Source: Rhodococcus jostii NBRC 16295
GTDB taxonomy: Bacteria; Actinomycetota; Actinomycetes; Mycobacteriales; Mycobacteriaceae
NCBI RefSeq assembly: GCF_001894825.1
Contig: NZ_BCWY01000048.1
Location: forward strand, 1 to 64,000
DNA: 64,000 nucleotides
Reading direction: 5' to 3'
Made by a program: the position numbers and the translations under genes. The notes under the pieces are model-generated. The model searched no databases and had not been told where the DNA came from. It worked only from the letters and a program-made list of their open reading frames with translations. This document shows positions 1-7,958 of this stretch, piece after piece (position 1 is the first letter of the stretch; each line of letters begins with the position of its first letter).

Positions 1-724
1 GCAGCAGTTCGGTGAACCCGTCGGCCCGCCGCTGCCCCGGGGTGCGCTCGTCCTTCGTTCCATCCTGCGCCGGCCGCGGCTTCGACAGCCCGGACAGCGC
101 CGAGAGCAGCATCTCACCGGTCACCGCATCCAGGTCACCCTTCACCGCGACCCGCCCGTTCAGTGTCTTCGAGGCGTGGAACTCGTTGCGTTCGGTGTCT
201 TCACTCGGCGGCGGATCATCCGATTCGAAGACACGCTCCAGTCGCGCGATCACCGCACGCACCGCATCGGTGTTCGCGGTCGGACCGGTGGCCGCGAGCA
301 GCAACGCCCTCCGGCAGTCGTCCAACGCCTCGTCCGGCATGCCCTTCGGTGGCCGCTCACAGAACTTCATGACCAGCGCAGCGTGCTCCGCCGAGATGGT
401 GGTGCCGAAGAATTGATCCGCGATCTCCGGCTGGAACCGCAAACCCCGGCCCAGCATCACGATTCGCCCCGCCGCACCCACCTCGAGCAACGTCTTCGAT
501 GCCAGCCACATCTTGGCGTTCGGAAACCCCAGCACATCGACGTGGCAGCGATGGTCGACGGCACCGACCAGTTTGACCCGCAAGGCTTCGAGCCGCTGGA
601 TCTCCTCCGACACCCGCACCACCGAGTCGAGCAATTCCGCCTCGGCCAGACGCCACGCATCACCGACCGCAGTCGCCAGAATCTCGTCCGACAACGCCCC
701 CTGGATATCCTCCCCGATCCCCAT
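1..724 (-). CDS. DUF222 / 13E12-type protein (partial, C-terminus off the window)
   Basis: The minus-strand frame is open from an ATG at 724 to the left edge, about 241 residues, with no stop, so the C-terminal part lies outside. The translation begins MGIGEDIQGALSDEIL and continues through an alpha-helical region typical of the DUF222 family (mycobacterial 13E12 repeat-like proteins), which usually carry a C-terminal HNH endonuclease domain. That domain would lie beyond the window, so nuclease function is unproven here. A TAG stop four codons upstream fixes 724 as the first possible Met. There is no convincing Shine-Dalgarno sequence. Such genes are multicopy in Rhodococcus and can act as recombination substrates. 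Family assignment comes from sequence appearance; activity is inferred. Confidence 0.75.
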   Translation of the reverse strand, partial: MGIGEDIQGALSDEILATAVGDAWRLAEAELLDSVVRVSEEIQRLEALRVKLVGAVDHRCHVDVLGFPNAKMWLASKTLLEVGAAGRIVMLGRGLRFQPEIADQFFGTTISAEHAALVMKFCERPPKGMPDEALDDCRRALLLAATGPTANTDAVRAVIARLERVFESDDPPPSEDTERNEFHASKTLNGRVAVKGDLDAVTGEMLLSALSGLSKPRPAQDGTKDERTPGQRRADGFTELL

Positions 725-860
725 GTTCCAATTCTAGTTCGAACAAACATTCGAGTCAATGCTCAATCCCGGCCATGCACTGGTGTGGATTTACCTCGAG
801 GCGCAGCCTCTTCGCCCCGCCCATCCGCAACCGTGCCGGCGCCGAATACCTGCCGTGGGA

Positions 861-1310
861 ATGGCGACAGATGGGCCCGACGGTGCCGCTCGACTGGGCG
901 GCCACCTTCTGACCTTGGTGGGCGAACGGGACTTCCACGCGCTCGCCCCAGTGATCTCACAGATCGCGTGCGACGTCACAGACCGATCGCCGTTCACCTC
1001 GGTGGTGACGTGGATGGTCACCACCATCGCCGACCTCATCGCGGATCCGACCGCCAGCGTCAACGACGCCGTCGACACCTTCGTCGACGTCGTCCCTCTC
1101 GTGCACGACGGGGACACACTCGACGAGGAGTTGCCCGAACCCGCCGAGTGGTTGTTCACCGCCGTCGTCCGGCACCTGCAGAACAGGCACCGGACGGGAT
1201 CCGCTCCGCCACCACCCGCGCCGGCCGACACCGCGCTCAGCCGTATGCAATCCCTCGTCGAAGGATTGCTCTGGCTCGACGCACTCCTCGAGCGCGGACA
1301 CAGCCTGTAG
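861..1310 (+). CDS. Hypothetical protein, about 149 aa
   Basis: The frame is open from 759, but the start is placed at ATG 861 (MATDGPDG) because the preceding 34 codons are Arg/Pro-rich and unlike the rest. The protein looks helical and acidic with a hydrophobic core (residues near ISQIACDV and TWMVTTIADLI) and no signal peptide or transmembrane segment. A proline-rich stretch (PPPPAPA) precedes a C-terminal helix. I do not recognise a family. It lies divergently from the DUF222 gene and upstream of the Old Yellow Enzyme gene. The codon third positions are strongly GC, which supports a real gene. Confidence 0.55.
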   Translation: MATDGPDGAARLGGHLLTLVGERDFHALAPVISQIACDVTDRSPFTSVVTWMVTTIADLIADPTASVNDAVDTFVDVVPLVHDGDTLDEELPEPAEWLFTAVVRHLQNRHRTGSAPPPPAPADTALSRMQSLVEGLLWLDALLERGHSL

Positions 1311-1510
1311 TCGAGCGCAGACCCGCGCCTCGCGGGCGGCATCGTACACACGTCCTTCTGCCGACTCTCCTTGGCATGCAACATCTTCAGGGTGACGGTC
1401 GTCTCAGCTCGGAATAGGCGGGACCGTGCGCCCGTTCCCCCCATGGACCCGATACTGCACGGCGGCACAGAGGACGGTGCAGCCGAACGACGCGCAAAGG
1501 ACAAATATCT

Positions 1511-2584
1511 GTGAATCTCTTCTCCCCGTTGACCCTCGGCGAACTGGAACTGCCCAACCGTGTGGTGATGGCACCCCTGACCCGCGTCCGTTCCGGGCGC
1601 GACGGCGTGCCGGGACCGCTGGTGGTGGAGCACTACCGGCAGCGCTCCTCCCTCGGTCTGATCGTCGGTGAAGGCACCTACCCCAGCCACGCCGGCCAGG
1701 GCTTTCCCGGCCAGCCGGGGCTGGTGACACCCGAGCAGGTCGCCGGGTGGAAGAACGTCGCCGACGCGGTGCACGAGGCCGGCGGGCGGATCGTCGCCCA
1801 GGTCATGCACGCGGGTCGCGTCACCCACGCGGGAACCACCGGCGGACACGAGGTCGTCGGGCCCAGCGCCATCGCCATCGAGGGCGAGACCCGCACCTAC
1901 GACGGCAAGGAGCCGTACCCGGTCCCCCGCGCGCTGGGCACCGAAGAGCTCCCCGCAGTGATCGAGGAGTTCGTCCAGGCGTCGAGGAATGCGGTGGCCG
2001 CGGGGTTGGACGGGGTCGAAATCCACGCCGCCAACGGCTACCTGCTGCACGAGTTCCTCTCACCGGCGTCGAACCAGCGGGAGGACGCGTACGGCGGCTC
2101 CCCCGCGAACCGGGCGCGTTTCGTGATCGAGGTGGTCGAGGCCGTCGCGGAGGCGATCGGCGCCGGCCGTGTGGGTGTCCGCATTTCGCCGGAACACAAC
2201 ATCCAGGACGCCCTGGAGATGGATGCCGACGACGTTCGGGCAACCTACGGCGCACTGGTCGATGCAATCGCGCGGCTGAAGCCCGCGTATCTGAGCATTC
2301 TGCACAAGGACCCGGCCGGTTCCCTCGTTCAGGACCTGCGGGCGCGATTCGGCGGTCCCGTGCTGGTCAACAGCGGTTTCTCGGTCGTCACCAGCCGGGA
2401 CGAGGCGCTGGCCCTTCTCGACGACGGTCATGCCGACGCCGTGGTCGTCGGACGTCCCGCGATCGCCAACCCCGACCTGGTGCGGCGCTGGCAGGAAGAC
2501 CTGCCGCTGAACACCCCCGATCCGCTGACCTTCTACTCGGAGGGCGCGAAGGGTTACACCGATTACCCGGTGCTGCAGCATTGA
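1511..2584 (+). CDS. Old Yellow Enzyme family NADH:flavin oxidoreductase (alkene reductase)
   Basis: A 357-residue TIM-barrel FMN enzyme of the NemA/OYE type that reduces activated C=C bonds of enones, maleimides or nitro compounds with NAD(P)H. The N-terminus has the family pattern LPNRVVMAPLTR. The substrate-binding pair is visible as His172 and Asn175 in HAANGYLLHEF, with the proton donor Tyr177. The SPASNQR and GRPAIANPDL phosphate-binding segments are in place, and the length matches the family (about 360 aa). It is cytoplasmic. The gene stands alone, followed by a strong stem-loop, so it is probably monocistronic. The natural substrate cannot be told from sequence; stress or xenobiotic enone detoxification is the usual inference. 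Confidence 0.93.
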   Translation: MNLFSPLTLGELELPNRVVMAPLTRVRSGRDGVPGPLVVEHYRQRSSLGLIVGEGTYPSHAGQGFPGQPGLVTPEQVAGWKNVADAVHEAGGRIVAQVMHAGRVTHAGTTGGHEVVGPSAIAIEGETRTYDGKEPYPVPRALGTEELPAVIEEFVQASRNAVAAGLDGVEIHAANGYLLHEFLSPASNQREDAYGGSPANRARFVIEVVEAVAEAIGAGRVGVRISPEHNIQDALEMDADDVRATYGALVDAIARLKPAYLSILHKDPAGSLVQDLRARFGGPVLVNSGFSVVTSRDEALALLDDGHADAVVVGRPAIANPDLVRRWQEDLPLNTPDPLTFYSEGAKGYTDYPVLQH

Positions 2585-2603
2585 GCCCCCACTGCACGGC
2601 ACC

Positions 2604-2644
2604 GCACGGTGGTCCCAAGACTCCAGGTCATGGGGCCACCGTGC
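2604..2644 (+). terminator. Stem-loop terminator after the Old Yellow Enzyme gene
   Basis: A 13-bp inverted repeat (2604-2616 pairing with 2632-2644, one G-U) begins 20 bases after the stop codon. There is no long T tract, as is common in actinobacteria. Confidence 0.7.
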
Positions 2645-2917
2645 TGTCGGATGCATGACCCTGTGTCGCGCATGTCGGTCCCGCCCCGTACGGTTAGTCG
2701 TAGTTGAGTACACAGCTACCGAGTTCACGGGACGTCCGACGTGTCCGTGCTCCGTTCTGGCGTAGCACTCGCGCACAGTGCGCGAGGACGCCCCTTCCAC
2801 TTCGATCTTCTCGTGATCTGCCGGAAGTCTGTCTTCCGGACCAACGATCTCCGGGGTGCCTGCAGGACGAACACAGCGGGCGGCGCGACGGTCACAACAG
2901 TCGAAAGGTGATCGTTC
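2645..2917. other. Intergenic region, no gene seen
   Basis: With the preceding terminator this makes a 333-base stretch without a credible coding frame. Frames crossing it are Arg/Ser-rich shadows. The only clear signal is the ribosome binding site GAAAGGTGAT just before the ATG at 2918. It presumably holds the promoter of the 2918 gene, though no consensus -35/-10 pair stands out. Confidence 0.5.
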
Positions 2918-3301
2918 ATGCCACTCACCGAGCAGCACATCACCCGTTACGCCGATGCCCTGATGACGCTCGCGCTGGCAGCCCGCCGACCGGCGACCGT
3001 CGTCAACACCGGCTCCGGATACGCGGTCAGGGTCGATTTCGAACACAGCGTCCATCTGCTCGCCACCAATGCGCCGGGGGATCTCAGCTCCGATCCCGAC
3101 GCGCAGCACCCGTGGACCGTGCGTTTCGTCCAGAGGCAGCCGGGCGGCGAGGACACCCAGTTGGTCGAGGTGACCGGGGAATGGCTCGTCGACGCCTTCG
3201 ACCGCGCACTGGCCGCCCTGCCGATCGCCGGGATCGGGGACGACCCGGACGCCGAACCCTCGTCACCGGCCGGCAGCGTAGCGCCGACCGCCTCCGGGTA
3301 G
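2918..3301 (+). CDS. Hypothetical protein, 127 aa
   Basis: A small, soluble, acidic protein with a good ribosome binding site (GAAAGGTGAT about 6 bases before ATG). The N-terminal half resembles a small alpha/beta domain (HITRYADALMTLAL, then a beta-rich segment around YAVRVDFEHS and WTVRFVQR) and the last about 20 residues are a low-complexity Pro/Ser/Ala tail. No catalytic motif, signal peptide or membrane segment is visible and I do not recognise a family. Its 3' end overlaps the convergent gene at 3263-3640 by about 39 bases, so the two messages would be complementary at their ends. Confidence 0.6.
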   Translation: MPLTEQHITRYADALMTLALAARRPATVVNTGSGYAVRVDFEHSVHLLATNAPGDLSSDPDAQHPWTVRFVQRQPGGEDTQLVEVTGEWLVDAFDRALAALPIAGIGDDPDAEPSSPAGSVAPTASG

Positions 3302-3640
3302 CCGGTCCGCGAGCCTGCCCAATCGCTCGACCGCGGGCAGTGCCTCCGCGATCTTCTCCGCGTCGCGGGCGATGATCTCGGCGCTCCGGTCGATGCCTTT
3401 CGCGCTCACGGCGAGCCCTTCGGCGGTCTCCGCGATCTGTTTGGCCGCGTCGAGCAGTGCGGACAGGTCGTCGAGCGCGGGCCCGAGGCGGTCGATCAGC
3501 ACACCGATCTGTCGTATCCGGAGCGCCACCGTCGTGACGGCGTGTTCCCACTCGCGGAGTTCGCCCGCGACGTTCTGCAGGATCTTGATGGGAGACTCCT
3601 TGTCGGTGTTCGGCGGCCAGACATGGCGACGCGCAACCAA
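3263..3640 (-). CDS. Hypothetical small helical protein
   Basis: A 110-125 residue protein dominated by heptad-like helix (LIDRLGPALDDLSALLDAAK, then AETAEGLAVSAKGIDRSAE), so a coiled-coil or methyl-accepting-like helix is likely. There is no membrane span. The start is uncertain. TTG at 3640 is the only standard start upstream and has a GGGAG 11 bases before it. A better Shine-Dalgarno, AAGGAG, lies inside the frame and is followed six bases later by ATC (codon at 3587-3589), a non-canonical start. It converges on the 2918 gene with overlapping 3' ends and lies downstream of the TetR gene on the same strand. Family unknown. Confidence 0.55.
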   Translation of the reverse strand: MVARRHVWPPNTDKESPIKILQNVAGELREWEHAVTTVALRIRQIGVLIDRLGPALDDLSALLDAAKQIAETAEGLAVSAKGIDRSAEIIARDAEKIAEALPAVERLGRLADRLPGGGRRYAAGR

Positions 3641-3673
3641 CCTATCTGTTACTCCCAGTTTCCCGTACTCGAC

Positions 3674-4270
3674 CTAACCGCTCAGATCGTGACCCGTGGC
3701 CGCGCGGGCATAGGAGTGCAGGCTGGTGATCACCTCGGCGCGACTGCGGCGTCCGGCCAGCACCTCCATCTGGTAGCCGTCCTCCATCGCCACGAAGTTC
3801 GCGGCGAGCAGGCGCGGCGCGTCGGTGAGCGTGAAGTGGCCCTGCGTCTGTCCGATGACGAGAATGCCGGAGTAGACGGCGATTTGACGTTCGGTCAGGG
3901 AACTGTCCAGGGCCGCCGCCTTGGTGTCGCGGAGAGTTCTCGGCCAGCACTCGAACAGGAGTCGGACCAGTTCGTCGTCCGGACCGCTGGCAACGCCGTG
4001 GTCGATGCAGGCGCGGAGGCGGTCGCGCGCGTCGGGGAACTGTTCGGCGACGCGCTCACGCTCCTGACTGAAGCGCTCGATGGCCCGCTGATACGTGTCG
4101 TAGATCAGGGCATCCAGGTCTCCGTAGTAGAGCACCGCGGCCGGGGTGACGCCGGCCTGCTCCGCGATGTCGCGAAGACGCACTCCCTCCAGTCCGCGTG
4201 CGAGTACGGCACGCTGGACGGCCTCCCCGAGTTCGGCCCGGCGGGCCCCCTGATCCTTCTTCCGCGCCAC
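3674..4270 (-). CDS. TetR/AcrR family transcriptional regulator
   Basis: A 198-residue regulator with an N-terminal TetR helix-turn-helix (about residues 12-58: GVRLRDIAEQAGVTPAAVLYYGDLDALI) and a C-terminal ligand-binding helical domain. The C-terminal region, including TERQIAVYSGIL and NFVAMEDGYQMEVLAG, resembles BetI/TetR_C_6-type regulators of amine or quaternary ammonium metabolism. It is divergent from the APC permease/nitrilase operon at 4400 and most likely represses it. The shared intergenic region has a consensus-like promoter with palindromes overlapping it. The effector is unknown; an amine or amide related to the permease/nitrilase substrate is inferred. Confidence 0.9.
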   Translation of the reverse strand: MARKKDQGARRAELGEAVQRAVLARGLEGVRLRDIAEQAGVTPAAVLYYGDLDALIYDTYQRAIERFSQERERVAEQFPDARDRLRACIDHGVASGPDDELVRLLFECWPRTLRDTKAAALDSSLTERQIAVYSGILVIGQTQGHFTLTDAPRLLAANFVAMEDGYQMEVLAGRRSRAEVITSLHSYARAATGHDLSG

Positions 4271-4317
4271 TGCCGTCGCCCCTGTTCGCCCTAGTTCTTA
4301 TACGGAGATTTAAACAA

Positions 4318-4370
4318 TACCTGCCCAGCTATTGACAGGTAGATCACACTTCTCTTAAATTTTAATTTAA
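4318..4370 (+). promoter_or_regulatory. Promoter and probable TetR operator for the APC permease operon
   Basis: TTGACA at 4332-4337 is followed after exactly 17 bases by TTAAAT at 4355-4360, a good sigma-A type promoter. Two inverted repeats sit on it: TACCTG (4318-4323)/CAGGTA (4336-4341), overlapping the -35, and TTAAATT (4355-4361)/AATTTAA (4364-4370), overlapping the -10. The A/T-rich second palindrome is conspicuous in this GC-rich window. Assignment to the divergent TetR is inference from position. Confidence 0.6.
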
Positions 4371-4399
4371 CGAATCCGTTTCCGAACTCAGGAGCCACC

Positions 4400-5905
4400 G
4401 TGTCGACCAACCCCACCGACGCCGAGACCAGCCTCGACCCACCACCCACGCCCACCGGGAAGGGACTCCGGGGCGGCTCCGTCGGCCTGCTCGCCTCGGT
4501 CGCGCTCGGCCTGTCCTCGGTCGCGCCGGCCTACAGCATCGCGGTCACCCTCGGCTTCGTGACGATGGTCGTCGGCAACCTCGCGCCCGCTGCCCTCCTT
4601 CTCGGATTCGTGCCGATCCTCTTGACAGCATTCGCCTTTCGCGAGTTGAACCGCGAGATGCCGGACTGCGGCACCACCTTCGTCTGGACCACCCGCGCTT
4701 TCGGACCGCACACGGGGTGGCTGTCCGGCGGCTGGGTGGTGCAGATCGCGACCCTCATCGCGATGACGGCCCTCGCCCGGGTCGGGGCCGGCTACCTCCT
4801 GGCCCTACTGGGCCTGGACTCGTTGGCGTCCAACAGTTTCGCTGTGATCGTCACGGCCGTCCTGCTCGTCGCCGCGGTCACCACGATCGCCTACCGGGGT
4901 CTGCAGCTCGCCGCGTCCGTCCAGTACGTGCTGCTGGGCTTGCAGTTGATCGCCCTGTTCGGTTTCGGTGCCGCGGCGTTCGCCCGCGACGGTGCCGCCT
5001 CGCCGAGCCTGTCCTGGCTCAACCCGCTGGCCTTCGGTGGCTTCGGCCCGTTCGCCGAGGCCGTGTTGCTGTGCCTGTTCATCTACTGGGGCTGGGACGC
5101 ACTGATCACCGTCAACGAGGAAACCCGCGACAGCAGCCGCATCCCCGGCCAGGCCGCGGTGATCTCCACCGTCGTCCTGCTGGGGACGTACCTCTTCACC
5201 GGATTCGCGGCGATCAGCTTCGCAGGCACCGGCACCGAGGGGCTGGGCCTGAGCAATGCCGACAACGCCGCCGACATCCTGGCCACGCTGGCGCCGCCGG
5301 TGCTCGGCACGGGCCTGTCGAAGGTGGTCGAACTCGCCATCTGTGTTTCCGCGATCTCGGCCCTGCTCACCTGTGTCATCGGCAGCTCACGTGCCACCCT
5401 GTCCATGGGCGCGCACGGCGCTCTTCCCCGGGCCTTCACCCGCATTCACCCCACCTACCGCACTCCCGCGTTCGGCACCGTGTTCTTCGGTGCGACCGCC
5501 GCCGTGCTGCTCACCGTGCTCACCCTCGTCTCGGGCAACTTCCTGGGCGACGCCATCCTCTCGATCGGCCTGCTGATCGCCTTCTATTACGGCGTCACCG
5601 GCCTCGCCTGCGTCTGGTACTTCCGCCACCGCCTGACCGGCTCGCCGCGCGACCTGTTCCTCCGGGGCATCCTGCCCGCACTGGGCGGAACGATCATGCT
5701 CGCCGCGTTCGCACGCAGCGCCCACGACATGATCGACCCGGACTACGGGGCCACCTCGTTCCACGGCATCGGCGGAGTGTTCCTGCTCGGTGTCGGTTCG
5801 ATCGCCGTCGGCGCCGTGGTGATGGTGCTCGCCCGCACCCGTTTCCGCCGCTTCTTCCGAGACGGCCGGACCGCCGTCACCGAACTGACCGTCACAGAGG
5901 ACTGA
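4400..5905 (+). CDS. APC family amino acid/amine permease
   Basis: A 501-residue polytopic membrane protein with about 12 hydrophobic segments. It starts with a short Thr/Pro/Asp-rich cytoplasmic tail followed by the LASVALGLSSVAPAYSIAVTL segment typical of APC-superfamily TM1, and contains the conserved motif GWDALITVNEETRDSSRIPG between TM6 and TM8. It imports amino acids, amines or related cationic/zwitterionic compounds by proton or sodium coupling. It starts at GTG 4400 and its stop is three bases before the nitrilase start at 5909, so the two are one operon, with the TetR at 3674 divergent. The pairing suggests that it takes up the nitrilase/amidase substrate. A similar nitrilase-permease pair recurs at 52745-55041. 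Confidence 0.9.
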   Translation: MSTNPTDAETSLDPPPTPTGKGLRGGSVGLLASVALGLSSVAPAYSIAVTLGFVTMVVGNLAPAALLLGFVPILLTAFAFRELNREMPDCGTTFVWTTRAFGPHTGWLSGGWVVQIATLIAMTALARVGAGYLLALLGLDSLASNSFAVIVTAVLLVAAVTTIAYRGLQLAASVQYVLLGLQLIALFGFGAAAFARDGAASPSLSWLNPLAFGGFGPFAEAVLLCLFIYWGWDALITVNEETRDSSRIPGQAAVISTVVLLGTYLFTGFAAISFAGTGTEGLGLSNADNAADILATLAPPVLGTGLSKVVELAICVSAISALLTCVIGSSRATLSMGAHGALPRAFTRIHPTYRTPAFGTVFFGATAAVLLTVLTLVSGNFLGDAILSIGLLIAFYYGVTGLACVWYFRHRLTGSPRDLFLRGILPALGGTIMLAAFARSAHDMIDPDYGATSFHGIGGVFLLGVGSIAVGAVVMVLARTRFRRFFRDGRTAVTELTVTED

Positions 5906-5908
5906 ACC

Positions 5909-6805
5909 ATGCGCACACTGACCATCGCCGCCATCCAGACCGCCCCGGTCGCGTTCGACGTGGAGGCCACCTGGCAGCGTTTCGCCGACCAGGTCCGCGC
6001 CGTGCGCGACACCTTCCCCCACGTGGAACTCGTCGTGGTTCCCGAACTGATGCTGGCCGCGGAGGCGCCCCTCCTGCAGGCCCGCGCCGACTGGATGGAC
6101 GGGGTGGCGCAGCCGCTCGCCGGACCGCACATCGACCGGATCTGTTCGCTCGCCGAGGAGACCGGTCTGTGGCTGGTCCCGGGAAGCCTCTACGAGCGCG
6201 GTGACGACGGAAAGATCTACAACACCGCGATCGCCGTGTCCCCTGTCGGCGAGGTCGTCGCCCGGTACCGCAAGGTATTCCCCTGGCAGCCGTACGAGCA
6301 GACCGCCCCGGGCAGCGAGTTCGTCGTCTTCGACATCCCGGGCACCGGCCGCATCGGTCTCGCCATCTGTTACGACGGGTCCTTCCCCGAGACCGCGCGC
6401 CAACTGGCCTGGCTCGGCGCGGAGGTGATCATCCAACCCACTCTGACCACCACCCGCGACCGCGAGATGGAACTCGTCTGCTCCCGGGCCAACGCCTGGA
6501 CCAACCAGGTGTACGTCGTCAACGTCAATGGAGCCGACCCGGCAGGTGTCGGCGCGAGCGTCGTCGTCGACCCCGAGGGCACCATCCGCCAGCAGGCGGG
6601 CTCGGGTGAAGAAGTCCTCGTCGACACCCTCGACCTCGACGCCGTCACCCGGGTCCGCACCTACGGCACCTTCGGCCTCAACCGTCCGTGGGATCAGCTC
6701 GCGCGATACGGCGCACAGATTCACCTCCCGATGTACGGCGCGACCTTCCAGACACCGCCGTGGCACGACGACGCCCTCGCGACCCCGGCGTCCACATCCA
6801 GCTGA
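5909..6805 (+). CDS. Carbon-nitrogen hydrolase (nitrilase superfamily)
   Basis: A 298-residue nitrilase-superfamily enzyme hydrolysing a C-N bond of an amide, carbamoyl or nitrile. The catalytic triad is visible: Glu46 (VVVPELML), Lys122 (YRKVFPWQPYE) and Cys154 (LAICYDGSFPE). Length and order match aliphatic amidase-like branches. It is cytoplasmic. It is co-transcribed with the upstream APC permease (three-base gap) and followed by a strong terminator, so transporter and hydrolase form a minimal uptake-and-hydrolysis unit controlled by the divergent TetR. The paralogue at 52745 shares the extended FVVFDIP-G-GR-GL and YRKVF-W-PYE regions, so both probably act on related substrates. The exact substrate is not determinable. 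Confidence 0.92.
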   Translation: MRTLTIAAIQTAPVAFDVEATWQRFADQVRAVRDTFPHVELVVVPELMLAAEAPLLQARADWMDGVAQPLAGPHIDRICSLAEETGLWLVPGSLYERGDDGKIYNTAIAVSPVGEVVARYRKVFPWQPYEQTAPGSEFVVFDIPGTGRIGLAICYDGSFPETARQLAWLGAEVIIQPTLTTTRDREMELVCSRANAWTNQVYVVNVNGADPAGVGASVVVDPEGTIRQQAGSGEEVLVDTLDLDAVTRVRTYGTFGLNRPWDQLARYGAQIHLPMYGATFQTPPWHDDALATPASTSS

Positions 6806-6821
6806 CAGTCGGAGCGGTGCG

Positions 6822-6859
6822 GACGGAAGGGCGGTTGTCGTGAGACCCGCCCTTCCGTC
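6822..6859 (+). terminator. Strong stem-loop terminator after the nitrilase
   Basis: A perfect 13-bp inverted repeat: GACGGAAGGGCGG at 6822-6834 pairs with 6847-6859 across a 12-base loop. It lies 16 bases after the nitrilase stop and before the diguanylate cyclase start. Confidence 0.8.
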
Positions 6860-6883
6860 GGCCACTACTGGATAATTACCAGG

Positions 6884-7939
6884 GTGAGGCCCCTCGCTGC
6901 TTCGTCCGTCGACACGGTCCTACAGGACTATCAGCCGCGCATCCTGCGCCGCTACCTGTGGATCACTACGGCGCTGCACGTGGCGGGGTTCGTCCTCCCT
7001 CCGATGGTCGGGTTGCCGATCCGGCCGGAGACCGTTGCGGCGCGCACCGCCGGTGTCCTTCTCGGACTGTTCGCACTCGTGGTCCTGTACCGGGGCGGGC
7101 GCAGGCCGAGTCGACGGTCCTATCGGATCTGCACGGCGGCTACGCTCCTCGCCACACCGATCGTGATGTCCGGTCTCGTGCTCGCCGTCGCCCAACTGCT
7201 CTGCGCGATCGCCGCGATGTTCCTGGCGATGTACTTCGTCGTGTTCTACCCGAAACTGCAGTCGAGACTCCTCGTCGGCTGCCTCACCGCGTTGATGGTG
7301 GTCGCGGTCGCCGTCGCTCCCTCCGCCCTCACGCTGGTGCCGGTCGACGTGAACGCGGTGACGGTGAAGGCCGCCGTTCTCGTCGTGGGCGTCGCGTGCG
7401 TGCTCGGCGCCGCCGAGATGTTCGGATCCCTGACCCGGACTCTGATCGAATCGGCCAGTACCGACGCGCTGACGGCCCTGCTCAATCGCGCCGGGTTCGA
7501 GCTCGCGTTCCGGCACGCACTCGAAAGCGCCGGAACGGGGCGGGTCTCCGTGGCGTTGGCGCTCATCGATGTCGACCAGTTCAAGTCGACGAACGATCAC
7601 TACGGCCACGCTGCAGGTGACGCGGTTCTCGTCGACCTGGCGAACTACCTCTCCGCGAGCATGCCCCGCGGCGCCCTTCTCGCCCGGGTCGGCGGCGACG
7701 AATTCGTCTGCTGCGTGGTCGGAGAGCACCACGCAGAGTTACCCGCGGTGATCGCTCGACTCGCCCGGCAGTGCCCTACCCCGTTCAGCTTCGGCACCGC
7801 GTCCAGCACCGGCGAACCCGACCCACTCACCACGCTGTACCGCCACGCCGACCGTGCGCTGTACGTGGCCAAGCAGAGACAGCGACCACCCGAGCCGCCG
7901 GCCGACGACCCGTGGCTGCGGACGGGATGGAACGTCTGA
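6884..7939 (+). CDS. Membrane-anchored GGDEF diguanylate cyclase
   Basis: A 351-residue protein with an N-terminal membrane sensor of about six hydrophobic helices (residues about 25-180) and a C-terminal GGDEF domain (about 185-335) that makes cyclic di-GMP from two GTP. The domain begins at STDALTALLNRAGF (192-205) and carries an intact GGDEF signature at 270-274 preceded by ARV, so catalytic residues are present. The usual RxxD product-inhibition site just upstream reads RGAL, so feedback inhibition is probably absent. It starts at GTG 6884, right after a terminator, with no partner genes. The architecture is common in Rhodococcus. The sensed signal is unknown. Confidence 0.92.
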   Translation: MRPLAASSVDTVLQDYQPRILRRYLWITTALHVAGFVLPPMVGLPIRPETVAARTAGVLLGLFALVVLYRGGRRPSRRSYRICTAATLLATPIVMSGLVLAVAQLLCAIAAMFLAMYFVVFYPKLQSRLLVGCLTALMVVAVAVAPSALTLVPVDVNAVTVKAAVLVVGVACVLGAAEMFGSLTRTLIESASTDALTALLNRAGFELAFRHALESAGTGRVSVALALIDVDQFKSTNDHYGHAAGDAVLVDLANYLSASMPRGALLARVGGDEFVCCVVGEHHAELPAVIARLARQCPTPFSFGTASSTGEPDPLTTLYRHADRALYVAKQRQRPPEPPADDPWLRTGWNV

Positions 7940-7958
7940 GCCGACCACGCCTCGTCGA

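Noticed and set aside
791..2050. Long minus-strand frame (419 codons) opposite the small hypothetical gene and OYE gene
   Set aside because: It is an antisense shadow of the OYE coding sequence: composition is that of a reversed GC-rich gene, no ribosome binding site, and no domain resemblance.
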